A DNA stretch of 48,340 bases. Origin: Circinella minor. Its lineage: Eukaryota; Mucoromycota; Mucoromycetes; Mucorales; Lichtheimiaceae. This document shows, piece after piece, positions 46,187-48,340 of this stretch. The notes under the pieces are model-generated. The model was not told the DNA's origin. It saw only the letters and a program-made list of their open reading frames with translations, and ran no database searches. Location of the stretch: positions 1-48,340 of the forward strand of contig JAEPRB010000278.1 in the NCBI GenBank assembly GCA_016758965.1. The letters run 5' to 3'. How positions within the stretch are numbered: the stretch's first letter is position 1; the number at the start of each line of letters is the position of its first letter. Made by a program: the position numbers and the translations under genes.

Positions 46187-47968
46187 GAAAGATTAAAAAA
46201 AAGATGAATACGTACTTTTATATCCACGAAGAATATCTACCTTTTTTTTTTTTCTTTTGTATGAAAACGACTCCTTTTTGAGATTTATCCAAAGCTATTT
46301 GCTCATTTTACCAAGTTCTTGACTAAACTTTTTATTCTTTCTGGTAAACAAGTCTGAAATTCACCGAAAAAAAATCCCAGGTACTATGTTTATACAAGCA
46401 GAGGCTTTGTATCATCATGACCATCCATTGGTGTATCCATGTACAAATATAAAATTCATCTCGAGATTATATCCAACCATTATTCCAACCGAGTACATAT
46501 CCAAAATATCAATCCTAGCCCCATCCATCCAATATTCAAAAAAAAATAATCCATATCTACTGCTATGTCCATTCCCAGTTATGACCTGATCATAACAAAA
46601 TAGTCGAATCAACATCTGCTGCTAAAATGCACGTTTAATTAAATTCCGATTTGTATAATTAATCACAGGTCAAAGTTGTTCCTGCCCTTGGTATATTATT
46701 CATCAAAAAAAAAAAAAATAACTACGGCTGTCTCATCCATGTCTACATTCACGAATTTATTCCCACTGTCATTGTCCACAAAAGTATATCTATCAAAAGT
46801 GTTGTGAGTGCTCTTTTTTTATCCAGTCTAGCTGATAAAAGTCGGTAGTGGTGCGTTGAACAATCCTTATCCGTTGATATGATTACATCAGCACAGTCTG
46901 TATACTGAATATGGTGACGCTATTTCCTACTTCATTTCTATCCACACTAGCATTCCTTTTTGCCCACGCGTTAATCTAGGTTCAGTTGAGTAGATTGACT
47001 GACTGATGAAGTTTTTTTTTTTACTAAAACAAAGCCATATTCTGAATGTTGTCTTTGGCCACTTTTTTAACTGATATCAAGTGAGCCGGATTATATTACT
47101 ATAATGATGATGTTATTTGAAGTTGCCCATGTTGTTTGCTTCTTAATTATTTTTGAAATTGAAAAGAACAAGGTTTGTGTTTTTTTAAGAAAGGAAGGAA
47201 AATAAATAAATAAGTAGGATCATCCCAAGCTGTGTACATATAGCCACGTGTCACAAACATAGTGTAACAATAAAAAAGACAAGATGTGTTTTTATAATAT
47301 TGGTTATTGGAAGAAAAAAAAATTTGTACAATTAAACCATGAATGTTCTCCAAATTCAACAATTCATAATTAATACTTGGTTAGCAATAGTACAAAAAAT
47401 AGTACAAGTATATTAATGAATGCACACAAAGAGACGCAGTGTTTATTTATTGGATTGTTCATAGTAAAGCAAAGAAAAGTGGATAATTAAAATGGAATGA
47501 CCCATATATTTCTATTATAATAATATAATTTTTAATACGTTACTACATAATTATCATTTCAATCATTCCTTGATTTATACTAGATGAGAGTATTTTTTGC
47601 TGTAAGGTTTTTGTATGAGACATTCTATTTTTTTATTCCTCTTTTACATAGACCATTGTACAAGTTTATATATACGTATGTTATAGTCTTAGTATAAAAT
47701 AGTAATCAATATACCCAATATTTTATTATTATTATTATTACTAACTAATAAATAATATATATTTACAATAGAGTAGATATAAAGGATTGGTATTAAATAA
47801 GGTAAAAAGGGGATATATCATATAAATGTGTTTGATTGTACGATTGTAAAATAAAAAATACCTATTATCCAAGTAATCTAATTAATGTTATTAGTAGTTT
47901 CATTATTAATGTATGTGATGAATCTTGCCTCTTTTCTTTTTTTTTTTTGTACGTATATAAAATAATAA
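46187..47968. other. Right-flank non-coding stretch
   Basis: About 1.8 kb of AT-rich DNA. Frames of about 66 codons occur antisense to each other at 46386-46615, and one at 47147-47362; none has a recognisable domain or splice support. Confidence 0.5.
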
Positions 47969-48204
47969 TTAGTGTATGCATAAGGTTGTTGTTGTTGTTT
48001 TGATTATAATAAAATAGAATGATGTGTATAAAACAGAGAGAGCAAAAGAGCCGCTGCTGATATTGATGACTCGTTTATCAATGGATGATCTTTTGTTGTC
48101 GATGATTATAGAATATTTGTTTGACTTTTTACTCGATAAAATAATTGTTGTTGGAGGATGTTGTTGTTCTTGACGACAGAAACTGTCGAGATTAATTTTT
48201 TATG
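47969..48204 (-). other. Possible 3'-terminal exon running toward the window edge
   Basis: A minus-strand frame without an ATG is open for about 75 codons and ends with TAA at 47971-47969. It reads LDSFCRQEQQHPPTTIILSS, then IIIDNKRSSIDKRVINISSG. A stop lies just upstream (about 48205), so it would need a splice acceptor that I cannot place. It is Ser/Asn/Thr-rich and could be the end of a gene lying beyond the window or chance. Confidence 0.2.
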
Positions 48205-48340
48205 ATAGTATTTAATATACTTTTGTGATTATTCCTCTTCATACTGTATAGCAGTTCAAGTCATATGTATCGATTTTGTTGTATTTACGTATCAACGGTG
48301 ATAAGATAGTCGATTGGTTTTCAAGTCGATTTTATCTTGT

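Noticed and set aside
46386..46615. Overlapping 66-67 codon frames on both strands
   Set aside because: Antisense to each other, no conserved motif, no plausible splice extension.
48300..48340. Weak inverted repeat (AAGATAGTCGA / TCGATTTTATCTT) at the right end
   Set aside because: Too short and imperfect to call a transposon end; may be chance in AT-rich DNA.

Overview
The window looks like nuclear DNA of an early-diverging filamentous fungus, most likely Mucoromycota (Mucorales-like). It is very AT-rich and full of A/T homopolymers. Genes carry many short GT-AG introns of about 50-150 nt, use the standard code, and are compact and single-copy. Between them lie decayed transposons and fast-evolving gene families of a type I associate with mucoromycotes. 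No tRNA, rRNA, CRISPR array or bacterial-style operon was seen. All gene models below were spliced by hand. For the complete models every exon phase closes, which is strong internal support.

Layout. 1-123: right end of a TIR transposon truncated by the window edge. 244-1350 (-): low-complexity repeat protein. 3673-5268 (+): allantoinase, 3 exons, 470 aa. 5563-6959 (-): SWAP-type splicing regulator with two SURP modules, 4 exons, 377 aa. 7799-10630 (-): APC-family amino-acid permease, 12 exons, 522 aa. 11.4-23.4 kb: an accessory stretch of decayed genes, dispersed repeats and a GC-rich retroposon-like insert, holding one intact small coiled-coil gene (20315-21017, -). 24419-25675 (+): GT47 exostosin-type glycosyltransferase. 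28079-29014 (+): secreted GH12 endoglucanase/xyloglucanase. 29522-36159 (-): 1973-aa ZNFX1/Hrr1-type helicase with NFX1 and RZ zinc fingers, 9 exons. 36773-37748 (+): Mediator subunit MED21, 6 exons. 37883-39168 (-): purple acid phosphatase that stops at an A/T homopolymer block just before its last metal-binding motif. 40354-42218 (-): VMP1 autophagy/ER protein, 6 exons, 426 aa. 43.6-46.2 kb: a decayed Helitron with a 420-bp TIR element inserted in it, followed by another decayed lineage-specific gene. The last 2 kb are mostly non-coding.

How the genes work together. The intact genes are mostly unrelated housekeeping functions: purine and amino-acid nitrogen use (allantoinase, permease), RNA processing and silencing (SWAP, ZNFX1), transcription (MED21), membrane traffic (VMP1) and secretion or wall metabolism (GT47, GH12, phosphatase). 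ZNFX1 and MED21 are divergent across about 0.6 kb and may share a promoter region. Allantoinase/SWAP and MED21/phosphatase are tail-to-tail pairs.

The best leads are four. First, the Helitron nested with a TAA-flanked TIR element that carries an intact 46-codon ORF for a small membrane-type peptide. Second, a roughly 52% GC, A-tailed insert that splits a coding exon at a duplicated ATTCCGA. Third, pieces of a rapidly decaying gene family sharing a GxK(I/M)D signature. Fourth, the phosphatase truncated at a homopolymer junction. Database identities are from recognition of motifs only; no search was run.
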